The notes beneath the pieces are model-generated. The model saw only the letters and a list, made by a program, of their open reading frames with translations. It was not told the DNA's origin and did not search any database. A program made the translations under genes and the position numbers. From IMG/VR virus record IMGVR_UViG_3300024891_000047, positions 1 through 38,077 of that record: 38,077 nt of DNA; one strand, 5' to 3'. The stretch comes from a virus. Positions 37,478 through 38,077 of the stretch are shown one piece after another (within the stretch, counting starts at the first letter, position 1; each line of letters begins with the position of its first letter).

Positions 37478-38077
37478 ATGTATTTTGCGGAATTTGATCA
37501 TAATAAATTGCAGCCAACGCAGGTAATTAGCTGGCATGACGGCGAAACGATAGCTAAACAATCGGCAGCCCAGGCGGATATTCTTACGCTAACAAAATCG
37601 CAGTGGGATAATCGACATATGACACCATATGTCTACAATAACTTGCTCATAGCACCGCCATCCGGCCCCTATCAGTCATGGGCAGGATCATCATGGAGCG
37701 ATGATCCCTCTAAATTGCGTGATGCTAAAATATCCCAACTTAGCCAGGCGTGCGAAGATCAAATCATCGCGGGTGTCGATTGCGCTGCATTGGGTAGTTT
37801 GCATACATATCCATCGACACGTAATGATCAAAACTTTTTGTCGGCGCGATTTGCTAAAGCGCAGGCGTTGGGTGCCGCTGGCGAGCCGTATGCATTTAAA
37901 TGTCAAGATGCTACGGGTGTTTGGGCGCGGATTGATCATACGGCCGCACAAATTATCGCCGTGGGTTTAGCAGTTGATGCGCATATTACTGAGTCGCTAA
38001 ATCATTTAGATAACTGCATGGCCGATCTGGCTACTGCAGGCGATGATTTAGCGGCAATCGAAGCTGTTGTTTGGTAG
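37478..38077 (+). CDS. Tail fibre assembly protein (DUF4376)
   Basis: 199 aa. An N-terminal part (MYFAEFDHNKLQPTQVISWHD...SWSDDPSKLRDAKISQLSQACEDQIIAGVDCAALGSLHTYPSTRNDQNFLSARFAKA) is typical of DUF4376 proteins encoded next to fibres (HTYPSTxxDQxNL motif). It starts 1 base after the fibre stop and should be its chaperone or a fibre-associated protein. Its stop codon is the last codon of the window. Confidence 0.8.
   Translation: MYFAEFDHNKLQPTQVISWHDGETIAKQSAAQADILTLTKSQWDNRHMTPYVYNNLLIAPPSGPYQSWAGSSWSDDPSKLRDAKISQLSQACEDQIIAGVDCAALGSLHTYPSTRNDQNFLSARFAKAQALGAAGEPYAFKCQDATGVWARIDHTAAQIIAVGLAVDAHITESLNHLDNCMADLATAGDDLAAIEAVVW

Noticed and set aside
1-38077. Phage ends, attachment sites, tRNA genes, CRISPR arrays, insertion sequences
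   Set aside because: Searched by eye; none found. The window starts and ends in coding sequence, so Mu-type ends with 5-bp target duplications must be outside.

Overview
The window is a near-complete Mu-like transposable prophage (transposase-driven, contractile tail) in a proteobacterial chromosome. The first base is the last base of the stop codon of the gpG gene, and the last base ends the stop codon of a tail-fibre assembly gene, so the phage ends (attL/attR, transposase sites) lie outside. REP-like palindromes built on GTGGGCAC arms and the moderate-GC codon use would fit a gammaproteobacterium, perhaps a Methylomonas-type methanotroph. That host call is a low-confidence inference.

Layout. 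(1) 1-8187, minus strand: a late operon read right to left, with a DUF4406 protein, Rz/Rz1 spanins, a coiled-coil membrane protein, DUF1804 small terminase, large terminase, portal (Mu gp29), gpF with a C-terminal nuclease-like domain, and gpG, interspersed with small unknown genes. (2) 8346-9635, plus strand: a run of small membrane or helical proteins, probably including the holin. (3) 9707-13382, minus strand: an accessory/lysogeny block with an AcrVA2-family anti-CRISPR homologue, small unknown genes that share a leader motif, a membrane-anchored protein and the Xre-type repressor. (4) 13403-20925, plus strand: the early operon, from a TTGACA-N17-CATAAT promoter whose spacer is an 18-bp palindromic operator. 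It encodes a Cro/Ner-like protein, a DUF3102-like protein, transposase A, ATPase B, DUF3164, GemA-like and a Mor-family activator with a duplicated domain. (5) 21081-38077, plus strand: an unknown gene, then protease/scaffold, major capsid, head-tail connectors, sheath, tube, an inserted SGNH-hydrolase protein, frameshifted tail chaperones, tape measure, baseplate, fibre and fibre chaperone.

How it works together. The repressor and early promoter set lysogeny. A and B carry out replicative transposition. The Mor-like protein is the only late-activator candidate seen. A 12-bp palindrome GGAA-N4-TTCC occurs only four times (scanned by eye), each 57-64 bp upstream of a late gene start: both divergently placed late operons, the tape measure and baseplate J. 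This gives a simple model for late control of a genome whose head genes are split onto two strands, unlike Mu where gpG and the protease are adjacent.

Most notable points: the AcrVA2 homologue and the duplicated-leader cassettes around it; the GGAA-N4-TTCC late regulon; the double-domain Mor protein; the gpF-nuclease fusion; the SGNH hydrolase in the tail operon; a hairpin that buries the tape-measure ribosome binding site; and no recognisable endolysin.
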